Below are positions 51,885 through 61,093 of a stretch of DNA of 64,000 bases, piece after piece. Source of the stretch: an uncultured bacterium (GTDB taxonomy: Bacteria > Cyanobacteriota > Vampirovibrionia > Gastranaerophilales > Gastranaerophilaceae); assembly GCA_949290355.1 (NCBI GenBank), contig CASERN010000002.1, positions 1 through 64,000 on the forward strand, given 5' to 3'. The translations under genes and the position numbers were made by a program. Below the pieces are notes generated by a model that was not told the DNA's origin, did not search any database, and was given only the letters and a program-made list of their open reading frames with translations. How positions within the stretch are numbered: position 1 is the first letter of the stretch; every line of letters starts with the position of its first letter.

Positions 51885-52616
51885 ATGAAAAGAGGTTTTA
51901 CGTTAGCAGAAGTTCTTATAACTTTAGGTATTATTGGAGTAGTTGCAGCAATTACCATTCCAACAATAATCACAAAATATAAAAAAGTTACAACTGCTAC
52001 GCAATTGAAAAAAGTATATTCTACTTTATCACAAGCTTTTGACATGGCAAAAAAAGATTATGGAGACATGTCTTTATGGGATTTTACTCCAGAAAACCCT
52101 ACAAATTGAGACTCAACATCTTTGAAAAATTCTTTACAAGCCTTTGCACATAAATATTTAATTCCATATTTAAACGTGGCATCTGACTGCGGGGTAGGTA
52201 GTAATGCGTCAAAGGATTGTATATATACCTGGCACGCGTCTGATGGAAGTGAAAATACTATTAACAATTCAAATAATAACAATATTTATAGGTTTATTTT
52301 AAATAATTCAAGTTTAATCCTATTAATGTATAATAATTATCAAGGAGATTACTCTGCAGGGAGCGTTTTGATTTATACAGATATAAATGGCGCCAAAAAA
52401 CCAAACCAAATTGGAAAAGATATTTTTGTAATGCAGTTAGTCGCTAAAAATAATAAACTGCTTATGTATGGATCTGGATTTAATAGAAATTTGTTAATGA
52501 ATGCCGGAACTTGGGGATGTAGCCAAAAAAGTCCTTATTCAAATGGAAGTATCTTCTGTGGAGCTTTGATACAATTTGATAGCTGGGATATCAAAGATGA
52601 TTATCCTTGGTTTTAA
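51885..52616 (+). pseudogene. Type II/IV prepilin-like gene interrupted by one in-frame TGA
   Basis: The frame opens MKRGFTLAEVLITLGIIGVV with GGAG upstream, a standard short prepilin leader, and runs 74 codons to TGA at 52107-52109. The same frame then stays open from GACTCAACATC to the stop at 52616 with clear family content (SDCGVGSNASKDC, KPNQIGKDIFVM, WDIKDDYPWF). Total 243 codons plus stop. A TGG-to-TGA change (Trp) explains it best. TGA ends ffh and other genes, so the code is standard and the product is probably truncated; read-through or a sequencing error are alternatives. Confidence 0.75.
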
Positions 52617-52621
52617 TTTGA

Positions 52622-55153
52622 CTAAAACTTCTTCAATTTTGCATAAGCTGCATCCATAGCTTTCACCCCTTGACGGCCAAAATCTATCGTATACATCATG
52701 CTATCACCAATTTTGGTAACTTCTTTGATATGACCTATACCAAGTTTGTCATGGAATACTCTTTCTCCCTCATTAAATACATATTCAATAGGGGTTGTAG
52801 TTTCCATTTTTCTTTGACGTTCTGCTTCGGCTTCTTGCTGCATTCGCTCTTTTTGTCTTTTCTCTTCCAACATGCGTTTTATAGCATTATCTTTAAAGAA
52901 TTCTTTAACCTTTTCTTCATCACGTTTTTTATTTTCTTTGGATTTTACCAAGATTGTACGACTTGGAGTCCTTTGCGGCTGATTTGAAAAAGCTGCATTT
53001 TGTCTTTGTCTATCGCTTTGAGAATTACCTGTTGCCAGTCCTCGAGTCGGAGCTACAAAACCTCTTCCAAAACCTGAAGATGGTTTTACATACCCATAAC
53101 TGTCAGATTGTGCAGCAGAATATGAAAAATCAGATTTTCCGGTACGAGCTTTTGAGACAGCATTTTGGAATGTAGATGTCCCGCTTGTTGAGCCTTCAAA
53201 GCCTATTGAGTTCAGTAACTGTCTTGGTATTTCATCAATAAATCTTGAAGGGTTGTAATACTTGTATTCACCCCACATTTGACGACGTTTTGCAGAAGAC
53301 AGATACAATTTTTCTTCTGCACGAGTAACTCCTACATACATCAAGCGACGTTCTTCTTCCATTTCTGACGGAATATTGAATGTTCTCTGGTGCGGGAATA
53401 CTCCCTCATCACAACCTGCTAAAAATACAACAGGGAATTCAAGACCTTTTGCAGAGTGCAATGTCATCAAGGTTACGTTATTGGAAATATCGTCCATTCC
53501 ATCAAGATCAGATACCAATGCAACTTGTTGCAAAAATTCACCCAAAGCATTATCTGATTCTTCAGGAACAAATTCGCCTGCAACATTTACTAATTCCTGC
53601 AAGTTTTCAATATCAGCTTCACTTTCAGGAGTATTTTGGGATTGCAATTCTGCTAAATATCCAGATTTTTCAATAACAAGAGTTACAAACTCCTGCAAAG
53701 AATATGAGCTCACTGCATTTTTAAATTTCAAAATTAATTCTGCAAAATCTTTCAATTTTGACTGAACTCTGGGTGATAATTCAGATTCTTCAATTTCTTT
53801 AATCGCTTCAAACAAACTTACATCTTTTGAATCAGCAAAATCAGAAAGAGCTTTAACAGTAGTATCACCAATCGCACGTTTAGGAACATTCACGATTCTT
53901 CTGAAACTTTGGGAATCATCAGGATTATAAATTAATTTAAGATAAGCAATTATATCTTTAATTTCCTTACGGTCATAGAATTTCAAACCGCCATAAATTC
54001 TGTAAGGAATTCCAGCAGCCATACAAGCTTCTTCCAACGCACGGGATTGTGAATTTGTACGATAAAGAATTGCATAACGATTATAATCCCCGCCGGAATC
54101 TTGTTTGATTTTACTTGCTATAAAATTTGCTTCATCAGCTTCATCTTGAGCTTCATAATAATCAATTAGTTCTCCGTCTCCTTTTTGAGAATAAAGGACT
54201 TTATCTACACGTTCAGTATTGTTTTCAATAATTGCATTTGCAACATTCAAAATATTTGCAGTTGAACGGTAATTTTGCTCTAATTTTATTAATTTAGTCT
54301 TTTTAAAATCTTTTTGGAAATTCAAAATAATAGTGTAATCAGCACCACGCCAACTGTAAATTGATTGATCGACATCACCTACCACGCATAATGAACGTTC
54401 ATCAGGAATTTCAGCATCAAGATTTGTGTATAACATATTTATGAGCTTATATTGAGCCATGTTTGTATCCTGAAACTCATCGACAAGAATATGCTGGAAA
54501 CGGTCATAATAAAGTTGACGCACCTCTTTGCATTGTTCAAGAAGTTTTACGGTGAGCATAAGCATATCATCAAAATCAATAGCATTATTGTTGTTTAAAG
54601 TATTTTCATACTCTTCATAAATTGATGCTATTTTTTGGGATTTGAAATCTCTTGCAAATGTAGCAAATGTATATGCATCCTGCATTTTATTTTTTGCGTT
54701 AGAAATTACTGATTTTACAAGTTTAGGTTGATATACCTTATCATCTAAATTTAATTTTTTGATAGCTTGTTTAATTACAGCATTACTGTCAGTTTCATCA
54801 TAAATTGAAAAATTCTTATCTAATCTTTTACCTGACTGAAAACTGTAATTTTCAATATTTTCTCTTAAAATTCTTCCGCAAATACCGTGGAATGTACCTA
54901 CCCACATGTATTTAACAACATTTTCACCCAAAATATTTCCAAGACGTTCTTTCATCTCTTTAGCTGCCTTGTTGGTAAATGTAACAGCTAAAATATTTCT
55001 GGGGCGTACACCATTTTGTATCAAATAAGCTATTCGCGAAGTTAATAACTTTGTTTTTCCACTACCTGCACCTGCCAAAACAAGTAAGGGACCGTTAATT
55101 GTTTGAACAGCCTCTCTCTGCTCTTTGTTAAGATTATCCAGTATATTTTCCAT
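52622..55153 (-). CDS. pcrA: UvrD/PcrA-type superfamily 1 DNA helicase
   Basis: 843 residues from the ATG at 55153 (an upstream in-frame ATG at 55195 lacks a ribosome site). Helicase motifs in order: LNKEQREAV, motif I GAGSGKTKLLTSR, motif Ia TFTNKAAKEMKER, II ILVDEFQDTN, III VGDVDQSIYSWRGAD, IV LEQNYRST, V MTLHSAKGLEFPVVFLAG, VI LMYVGVTRAEEKL. The C-terminal tail with a KOW/Tudor-like end (GERVFHDKLGIGHIKEV) is typical of PcrA, which contacts RNA polymerase. It unwinds DNA 3'-5' in repair. Confidence 0.94.
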   Translation of the reverse strand: MENILDNLNKEQREAVQTINGPLLVLAGAGSGKTKLLTSRIAYLIQNGVRPRNILAVTFTNKAAKEMKERLGNILGENVVKYMWVGTFHGICGRILRENIENYSFQSGKRLDKNFSIYDETDSNAVIKQAIKKLNLDDKVYQPKLVKSVISNAKNKMQDAYTFATFARDFKSQKIASIYEEYENTLNNNNAIDFDDMLMLTVKLLEQCKEVRQLYYDRFQHILVDEFQDTNMAQYKLINMLYTNLDAEIPDERSLCVVGDVDQSIYSWRGADYTIILNFQKDFKKTKLIKLEQNYRSTANILNVANAIIENNTERVDKVLYSQKGDGELIDYYEAQDEADEANFIASKIKQDSGGDYNRYAILYRTNSQSRALEEACMAAGIPYRIYGGLKFYDRKEIKDIIAYLKLIYNPDDSQSFRRIVNVPKRAIGDTTVKALSDFADSKDVSLFEAIKEIEESELSPRVQSKLKDFAELILKFKNAVSSYSLQEFVTLVIEKSGYLAELQSQNTPESEADIENLQELVNVAGEFVPEESDNALGEFLQQVALVSDLDGMDDISNNVTLMTLHSAKGLEFPVVFLAGCDEGVFPHQRTFNIPSEMEEERRLMYVGVTRAEEKLYLSSAKRRQMWGEYKYYNPSRFIDEIPRQLLNSIGFEGSTSGTSTFQNAVSKARTGKSDFSYSAAQSDSYGYVKPSSGFGRGFVAPTRGLATGNSQSDRQRQNAAFSNQPQRTPSRTILVKSKENKKRDEEKVKEFFKDNAIKRMLEEKRQKERMQQEAEAERQRKMETTTPIEYVFNEGERVFHDKLGIGHIKEVTKIGDSMMYTIDFGRQGVKAMDAAYAKLKKF

Positions 55154-55226
55154 ATCCCTATTCCCAAAATCAAATTTTTGTGATATAATCAGCATAAACT
55201 AAAAATATATAGATTGCAATCAGAAA

Positions 55227-55838
55227 GTGAGAAAAATGGTGGAAACTGACATGGAAAAAATATTTATGGAGTCTGAAGATAACAATAAAGAAAAACAAAA
55301 CTCAATTGTAGTCCCAATTGATAACGATATGGATACAGTGGCGTCAGATTCACCCGATACAGTTGATGAATTGGCAATGGAATTAGCTACAATTCAACAA
55401 TCCGCAAAAAAAATTGCAATAATCGGGAGTCGTAATTTACCAATTACTCATCAACAAATGATTGAAACTTTAACAACTGCACTTGTAATGCAAGGTAATA
55501 CTATAATTACTTCCGGCGGTTCTTCAGGAACAAACGCTGCTGCAATAAGAGGTGCAATGAAAGCTAACCCTGATAAATTAAAAGTTATTTTACCTCAAAC
55601 TATTGGTCAACAACCTTCTGATGTTCAAAATCAACTCATCGGAGTTCCTAATATTGTAGAACATCCTGACAGAGCTATGATGACATTAGCAGATGCTTCA
55701 AGAGTTTGTAACAGAGAAATTATTGATGATTGTAATCAATTAATTTGTTTCTTGTCGCATACAAGTAAAACTTTACATAATGCAGTTCAATACGCTGAAG
55801 AAGGGCATAAAGTCATTACAGTATTTTATTTAGATTAA
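55227..55838 (+). CDS. DprA/Smf-like Rossmann-fold protein
   Basis: 203 residues. After an acidic N-terminal 60 residues, KIAIIGSRNLPITHQQM and IITSGGSSGTNAAAIRGAM match the nucleotide- or ssDNA-binding core of the DprA/LOG superfamily. It is much shorter than DprA (about 360) and lacks the SAM and winged-helix ends. It may handle ssDNA with the divergent helicase, or be a LOG-type hydrolase. The start codon is uncertain (GTG at 55227, ATG at 55236 or 55251). Confidence 0.65.
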   Translation: MRKMVETDMEKIFMESEDNNKEKQNSIVVPIDNDMDTVASDSPDTVDELAMELATIQQSAKKIAIIGSRNLPITHQQMIETLTTALVMQGNTIITSGGSSGTNAAAIRGAMKANPDKLKVILPQTIGQQPSDVQNQLIGVPNIVEHPDRAMMTLADASRVCNREIIDDCNQLICFLSHTSKTLHNAVQYAEEGHKVITVFYLD

Positions 55839-55924
55839 TTTTTTAATTTATCCTTATAATTTATTAAAAGAATAATTTCTATTCTTAAATAAATTAAACT
55901 ATAAATTAAAATTGTAGGAAAATT

Positions 55925-57091
55925 ATGTCAGAAAAATTAAAAAAATTAACAGGTAAAAACAAAAATGATTACGTATCTGCAGCTTCAGATTTAGTTAACA
56001 TTCCTGATATTGAACTTTTTAAAGAGCTTATTGATAATGATGGATTTCTTTTTCCATTTGTTAAACAGAATGTTTCAAATCGCCTGAGCGAAGCTGTTAA
56101 TCAAGATAATTATAAAAATTTATTTGATTTAATGAAATATTACTCACCGGATTATGAGGATTTTATAATATCTTCGCTGGTAAAATACGCAAATGAAGAT
56201 ATTACCGATGAAATGCTGGAAAAGCTCGAAAATGGAACTATTGATGAAAAAACTTATGCAGCAAAATATTTTTATTATATACAGGATTCATTATCAATTG
56301 ATTTACTAAGAGCTAATGCCCATTCCAACAATCAATATCTTTCTGCGAACTGCGCTTCTACATTAGGAATTATGAATGTTAAAGAATCATATAACATGGC
56401 AGTTACAGGGCTAAATAACGGAGATGATTTCGAAAGACTTTCTGCTGTTAAGTTTCTAGTAGCATATGGTAATAAAGAAGCATTACCGGCACTTATAGAG
56501 GCAATGAAAACTTCTGCTATGGCAGAAAATATTGCAGGAGAAATTCCTTATCTTGAAAATCTTTTTAATATTTTAGACAACAATTATCAAGATGGACTTT
56601 TACTTTTAAACTACATTATTAACGGACTTGGAGAAATTCTTGATTTATCGGTTGTTTTTGATTTTGAGTTATATGAAGTATTTGAAAAAATTATTCACAA
56701 TAATGACAGCAAAACTGCTGTTGTACTTTTAAACGCAAAAGAAAAATTCAATATTTTAACCGAAAATGATGAATATCTTTTTGATGCAGACAAAGATACC
56801 AAAAATGAAATTAATGATATACATAAACTTTTAAAAAGTGTAAATGCTAAAGAACTTGAAAAATATGTAAATGAAGAATTAAATGAAGACAGTCCTTTTG
56901 TATACACTGCACTTGATTTTGCAAAAGATATATATGCAATTAGAGAACTTTTAAAATCAAATAACCAGACAATTATTTTAAAAACTGCTGAAATTTTAAA
57001 ACAATTAGGGAGTTTTGATGAAACCGCAAGAACAGTAGCGCTTTTGAAAGTTACCGATATAAATATAAAAGCAATTATTCGTGCTTTATAA
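55925..57091 (+). CDS. HEAT-repeat protein
   Basis: 388 residues, all helical. Repeated units of about 30 residues are visible, e.g. DEKTYAAKYFYYIQDSLSIDLL, NQYLSANCASTLGIMNVKES and FERLSAVKFLVAYGNKEALPALIEAM, the HEAT/PBS-lyase pattern used for protein binding. No enzyme motif. TAGGAAAATT precedes the ATG. Partners unknown. It shares a strand with the DprA-like gene but is 86 nt away. Confidence 0.75.
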   Translation: MSEKLKKLTGKNKNDYVSAASDLVNIPDIELFKELIDNDGFLFPFVKQNVSNRLSEAVNQDNYKNLFDLMKYYSPDYEDFIISSLVKYANEDITDEMLEKLENGTIDEKTYAAKYFYYIQDSLSIDLLRANAHSNNQYLSANCASTLGIMNVKESYNMAVTGLNNGDDFERLSAVKFLVAYGNKEALPALIEAMKTSAMAENIAGEIPYLENLFNILDNNYQDGLLLLNYIINGLGEILDLSVVFDFELYEVFEKIIHNNDSKTAVVLLNAKEKFNILTENDEYLFDADKDTKNEINDIHKLLKSVNAKELEKYVNEELNEDSPFVYTALDFAKDIYAIRELLKSNNQTIILKTAEILKQLGSFDETARTVALLKVTDINIKAIIRAL

Positions 57092-57099
57092 AATTTTCA

Positions 57100-57114
57100 T
57101 GTTAAGATTTAAGT
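57100..57114 (+). promoter_or_regulatory. Extended -10 promoter, leaderless start of Nudix gene
   Basis: TGTTAAGAT (57100-57108), six bases, ATG at 57115. No Shine-Dalgarno. Confidence 0.45.
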
Positions 57115-57642
57115 ATGGAATTTGCAGAAAAAACTATTGAATCACAATTAATTTTTGATGGAAGAGTAGTAAAACTATATAAAGATAGAATTGAACTTCC
57201 AACAGGCAAAGAAAGTTTTAGAGAAGTAGTCAAACATTCAGGCGGGGTAGTTATTTTAGCATTCAAAGGGGAGAAAATCCTTTTGGTAAAACAATTCAGA
57301 TACCCGATGAAAGAAATTTTATATGAACTTCCTGCAGGAAAACTTGAAATAGGAGAAGATCCTTTTGAAGCAGCAAAAAGAGAGCTTGAGGAAGAAACAG
57401 GTTATTGCGCAAATAAATGGACAAATCTGGGTTTTGTATATACATCACCAGGTTATAGTGATGAAAAATTGTATCTTTATAAAGCTGAAGACTTAGAATT
57501 CACTCACTGCCATCCTGATGAAGGTGAAATTATCCAATCATTTGAATATAAATACTCTGATGTTTTAAAAATGATTGATAATGGAGAAATTAATGATGCA
57601 AAAACTCTTTGTGCACTAATGAGAGCTCAAATTAAGGGGTAA
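57115..57642 (+). CDS. nudF: ADP-ribose pyrophosphatase-type Nudix hydrolase
   Basis: 175 residues. The Nudix box, GKLEIGEDPFEAAKRELEEETGY, is perfect, and LPAGKLE before it plus VYTSPGYSDEKLYLY after it are typical of NudF enzymes that split ADP-ribose to AMP and ribose 5-phosphate. It begins a run of same-strand genes (HAD phosphatase, ispF, AlkD-like, CDF) spaced by 2-10 bases. Confidence 0.9.
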   Translation: MEFAEKTIESQLIFDGRVVKLYKDRIELPTGKESFREVVKHSGGVVILAFKGEKILLVKQFRYPMKEILYELPAGKLEIGEDPFEAAKRELEEETGYCANKWTNLGFVYTSPGYSDEKLYLYKAEDLEFTHCHPDEGEIIQSFEYKYSDVLKMIDNGEINDAKTLCALMRAQIKG

Positions 57643-57645
57643 ACT

Positions 57646-58467
57646 ATGTCTATAGAAACAAAAACTAATATTAAAATGGTTGCAACAGATATTGACGGAA
57701 CAATTTTAAAATGGGATTTTGGATTTACACCTGAAGTAAAAAATTGCATCAAAAAATTATCCGCAAGCGGTGTAAAAGTAGTACTTGTTACAGGCAGAAT
57801 GCATAAAGCTGCAACATTTCTCGCTGATGAATTAGGACTTGATACCCCAATTGTTTCATACCAAGGAGGTATGATAAAAGAAAATAAAAAAGATGGGGAA
57901 GTCTTTTATCGCAAAGATTTAGATCCTGAAAAAGCAAAAGAAATTATAAAATGGGCCCAAAATAATAATATTCATATAAATCTTTACATGGATGACATTT
58001 TATATGTAGAAAATGATAATGAAACAATTAAAAAATACACGGATGCAAGGTTTATAGAATACAAAGTATGCCCTTTTGACAGTTTAGAAATAAAAAATGT
58101 CAATAAAATTCTAGCTATTAAATACGATGATGCAGACACTGTTACAGAATGGGTAAACTACCTGAGCAAATTATACCCTGAGTTATATATCGTAAAATCA
58201 ACTCCATATTTTTGTGAAGTATCAAATAAAGATGCCAAAAAATCTTGTGCTGTAGAATATCTTTGTAAAAAATGGGGTATAAAAAAAGATGAAGTTTTAA
58301 CAATAGGTGATCAAAACAATGATATAGAATTGTTAAAAGCAGGAGGAATCAAAGTTGCGATGGGTAATGGCACAAATGAATTAAAAGAATGTGCTGATTT
58401 TATAACTGATACTGTAGAAAATAACGGTTTTGTCAAAGCTGTAAACAAATTTTGTTATATGAGGTAA
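57646..58467 (+). CDS. Cof-type HAD phosphatase
   Basis: 273 residues. Motif I ATDIDGTIL with the nucleophile Asp, motif II VLVTGRM, a C2-type cap, and motifs III/IV GIKKDEVLTIGDQNNDIELL. Cof/YidA-like enzymes dephosphorylate sugar phosphates, FMN or PLP; specificity cannot be read. The ATG is three bases after the nudF stop. Its stop lies two bases before the ispF ATG. Confidence 0.88.
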   Translation: MSIETKTNIKMVATDIDGTILKWDFGFTPEVKNCIKKLSASGVKVVLVTGRMHKAATFLADELGLDTPIVSYQGGMIKENKKDGEVFYRKDLDPEKAKEIIKWAQNNNIHINLYMDDILYVENDNETIKKYTDARFIEYKVCPFDSLEIKNVNKILAIKYDDADTVTEWVNYLSKLYPELYIVKSTPYFCEVSNKDAKKSCAVEYLCKKWGIKKDEVLTIGDQNNDIELLKAGGIKVAMGNGTNELKECADFITDTVENNGFVKAVNKFCYMR

Positions 58468-58469
58468 TT

Positions 58470-58946
58470 ATGTATAGAGTCGGTCTTGGATACGATATTC
58501 ATAGATTAGAAGAAAATAGAGATTTAGTTATCGGCGGAATTAAAATTCCTTATGAAAAAGGACTTTTAGGACATTCAGATGCAGATGTCTTAATTCATGC
58601 AATAATCGATGCAATGCTTGGAGCACTTGCACTATCAGATATCGGCACTCTTTTTCCTGATACCGACGAAAAATATAAAAATGCCGATAGCAAAATACTT
58701 TTAAAAAAAGTATATGAATTGATAAAAAATAAAAAATATTACATCGAAAATATTGATAGCAACATAATTGCAGAAAAACCAAAAATGATGCCTTACATCC
58801 CTAAAATGAAAGAAGTTTTATGCGAAATTCTTTCAATTGAACCTGAAAGACTATCCATAAAAGCTAAAACCCATGAAAAAATGGATTCAGTAGGACAAGG
58901 GCTTGCAATTGAAGCAAATGCCGTTGTGCTTATGAAAAAGGTCTAA
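58470..58946 (+). CDS. ispF: 2-C-methyl-D-erythritol 2,4-cyclodiphosphate synthase
   Basis: 158 residues from the ATG at 58470 (GAGGT upstream). Zinc ligands GYDIHR (DxH) and a later His in GHSDADVLIHAIIDAMLGAL; SDIGTLFPDTDEKYKNADS and IKAKTHEKMDSVGQG complete the signature. It catalyses a step of the non-mevalonate isoprenoid pathway, which would supply prenyl groups to enzymes such as the UbiA-like protein at 909. Confidence 0.95.
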   Translation: MYRVGLGYDIHRLEENRDLVIGGIKIPYEKGLLGHSDADVLIHAIIDAMLGALALSDIGTLFPDTDEKYKNADSKILLKKVYELIKNKKYYIENIDSNIIAEKPKMMPYIPKMKEVLCEILSIEPERLSIKAKTHEKMDSVGQGLAIEANAVVLMKKV

Positions 58947-58954
58947 AAACAAAT

Positions 58955-59659
58955 ATGCAAAATGACAAATCTATAAATGCCGATATAATTCAAAAACTAA
59001 TAAATAAAGCAGAAAAAGATTACCAAAAATTTTCAACAGCATTAATTCCAAATATTAATAATATTTTGGGTATAAGATTACCAAAATTAAGACAAATAGC
59101 AAAAGAAATCTATAAAAGCGGTGAGTGGGAAGAGTTTATTAATCAAAAAAAATGCAATTATATGGAAGAAATTATGCTGCAAGGAATGATTATAGGACTT
59201 ATTCAAAAAAATCCCGACGAAATTCTTGAATATGTCAAAAATTTTATCCCTAAAATTGATAACTGGGCTGTTTGTGATACATTTTGCAACAGTTTAAAAT
59301 TTACAAATAAAAATAAAGAAATTGTATGGAATTTTATTCAACCATATTTGCAATCAAAAAAAGAATATTATATACGTTTTGGTTATGTAATGCTGCTTTC
59401 ATATTTTATTGAAGATAAATATATAGATAGAATAATCAACCTGATTGACAATTTCAAAGATGAAAGATATTATGCCAAAATGGGTGCAGCGTGGGCACTT
59501 TCAATATGCTATATCAAATTTCCACAAAAAACTTTCCAATATTTAAAAAAATCAAATTTAGATAATTGGACTTTTAATAAAAGTATTCAAAAAATTTGTG
59601 AATCCTTAAGGGTTGATAAAGAAACTAAAACTATGCTAAAGTATTTAAAGCGGAGATAG
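58955..59659 (+). CDS. AlkD-like DNA alkylation repair protein
   Basis: 234 residues, all helical: GIRLPKLRQIAKEIYKSGEWEEFI, EEIMLQGMIIGLI, NWAVCDTFCNSLK and YYAKMGAAWALSICYIKFP are features of the ALK/HEAT-like fold of AlkD/YhaZ glycosylases that remove alkylated bases. The conserved WAxxDxxC-type motif is present. Eight bases after ispF, three before the CDF gene. Confidence 0.85.
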   Translation: MQNDKSINADIIQKLINKAEKDYQKFSTALIPNINNILGIRLPKLRQIAKEIYKSGEWEEFINQKKCNYMEEIMLQGMIIGLIQKNPDEILEYVKNFIPKIDNWAVCDTFCNSLKFTNKNKEIVWNFIQPYLQSKKEYYIRFGYVMLLSYFIEDKYIDRIINLIDNFKDERYYAKMGAAWALSICYIKFPQKTFQYLKKSNLDNWTFNKSIQKICESLRVDKETKTMLKYLKRR

Positions 59660-59662
59660 AAA

Positions 59663-60553
59663 ATGAATATAGTTACAGAAAAAAAATTTGCAGCAGGATT
59701 ATCAATTACATCCAATGCAATAATAATCATTTTAAAACTCGCAGCAGGAATTATCTCAGGTTCAATTAGTATAATATCTGAAGCTATACATTCATTAAGC
59801 GATTTTTTAGCCTCTGTTTTAACTTTTTTTGCAGTAATGAAATCTTCTGAACCTGCCGATGAATGCCATCCGTTTGGGCATGGCAAATATGAAGATATGT
59901 CAGGATTTATAGAAGGCGGATTAATTATTTTTGCAGCATTATATATTATTTACGAAGCTTGTAACAAATTATTTATACATAACGGCTTTGAAGTTGATAC
60001 AACATTAGGTATATATGTAATGCTTTTTGCAGTAGTTGCAAACTCCTTTGTGAGTGCAATTTTATTTAAAGTAGCAAAAAAATCTAATTCTATATCACTT
60101 TTTGCAGACGGTGAACATTTAAGGACTGATATATATTCATCACTTGGTGTAATGCTAGGATTAGTTCTTATAAAATTCACCGGAATATACATTCTTGACC
60201 CGATTATAGCAATTCTTGTGGCATTATTCATTTTAAAAGCCGGTTTTTCTATTTCAAAGGAAACATTAAATAATCTGCTTGACGGCTCATTGCCTGCGGA
60301 AGAATTAAAAATCATAGAAAATATAATAAATTCATACAACAACAAAAATGTAAAAGGATACAAAAATCTTAAAGCTAGACGTTCTGGACCGTCTAAAGAT
60401 ATTGAAGTAACAATGCTTTTTCCAAAAGATATGACCATAAATGATTGCCATAATATTTGTGATGAAGTGGAAGCATTGATTAAAAATAAATTAGGAACAT
60501 CAACAATTTTAATACATGCTGAACCTGAGCAACATTCCAAAAGAATTCAGTAA
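59663..60553 (+). CDS. Cation diffusion facilitator (FieF-like)
   Basis: 296 residues, six helices. SEAIHSLSDFLASVL (His-Asp site in helix 2) and ADGEHLRTDIYSSLGVML (HxxxD in helix 5) are the transmembrane metal site, followed by a cytoplasmic C-terminal domain ending IHAEPEQH. It exports divalent metals such as Zn or Fe by proton antiport. The HxlR gene downstream has its own promoter. Confidence 0.92.
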   Translation: MNIVTEKKFAAGLSITSNAIIIILKLAAGIISGSISIISEAIHSLSDFLASVLTFFAVMKSSEPADECHPFGHGKYEDMSGFIEGGLIIFAALYIIYEACNKLFIHNGFEVDTTLGIYVMLFAVVANSFVSAILFKVAKKSNSISLFADGEHLRTDIYSSLGVMLGLVLIKFTGIYILDPIIAILVALFILKAGFSISKETLNNLLDGSLPAEELKIIENIINSYNNKNVKGYKNLKARRSGPSKDIEVTMLFPKDMTINDCHNICDEVEALIKNKLGTSTILIHAEPEQHSKRIQ

Positions 60554-60561
60554 CAATCATT

Positions 60562-60590
60562 TTGACTTTGTCATTTTTATCTGATAGTAT
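60562..60590 (+). promoter_or_regulatory. Promoter of HxlR-type gene
   Basis: TTGACT (60562-60567), 17 nt, TAGTAT (60585-60590). The ribosome site AAAGGTGATTTT precedes the ATG at 60633. Confidence 0.5.
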
Positions 60591-60632
60591 ATTAATGTTG
60601 TTTACTTACTAAAAGATACTAAAGGTGATTTT

Positions 60633-60974
60633 ATGAATTATAAAGACCTTCCTAAATGTCCGGTAGAAACGACATTGAAATTAATTGGGGAAAAATGGAG
60701 AATTTTAATTATACGAGATTTACTCAACGGCACAAAGCGTTTTGGGGAGTTAAAAAAAGCTTGCAGCGGTATTTCTCAAAAAGTTCTTACAACAAATCTT
60801 AGAGCCATGGAAGAAGATGGTCTTGTAAAAAGAGAAGTCTTCGCACAAGTACCGCCAAAGGTTGAATATACTTTAACAGATGTAGGATATAGTCTTGCAC
60901 CTGTTTTAAATGCTATGGCAAGTTGGGGGACTGATTACAAAACTTTTTTGAAAATATTAGCCAAAAGAGGTTAA
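60633..60974 (+). CDS. HxlR-family winged-helix regulator
   Basis: 113 residues. CPVETTLKLIGEKWRILIIRDLLNGTKRFGELKKACSGISQKVLTTNLRAMEEDGLV is the HxlR signature, with the conserved Cys near the start that senses electrophiles or oxidants in several members. The target gene is unknown. The CDF gene lies upstream on the same strand and the repeat protein downstream. Confidence 0.9.
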   Translation: MNYKDLPKCPVETTLKLIGEKWRILIIRDLLNGTKRFGELKKACSGISQKVLTTNLRAMEEDGLVKREVFAQVPPKVEYTLTDVGYSLAPVLNAMASWGTDYKTFLKILAKRG

Positions 60975-61093
60975 TATATTATTGTAATTTACCGTGTCGG
61001 GTAATATTAGGAATATTTTAATTATGTATAATACTTTACATAAAATAGTAAAAATTATTTTATCATGTATTATATATGTAGGAGAAATTATTA

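Noticed and set aside
51885-52616. TGA recoded as Trp genome-wide
   Set aside because: ffh and other well-recognised genes end in TGA at the expected length, and Trp is encoded by TGG throughout, so the code appears standard.
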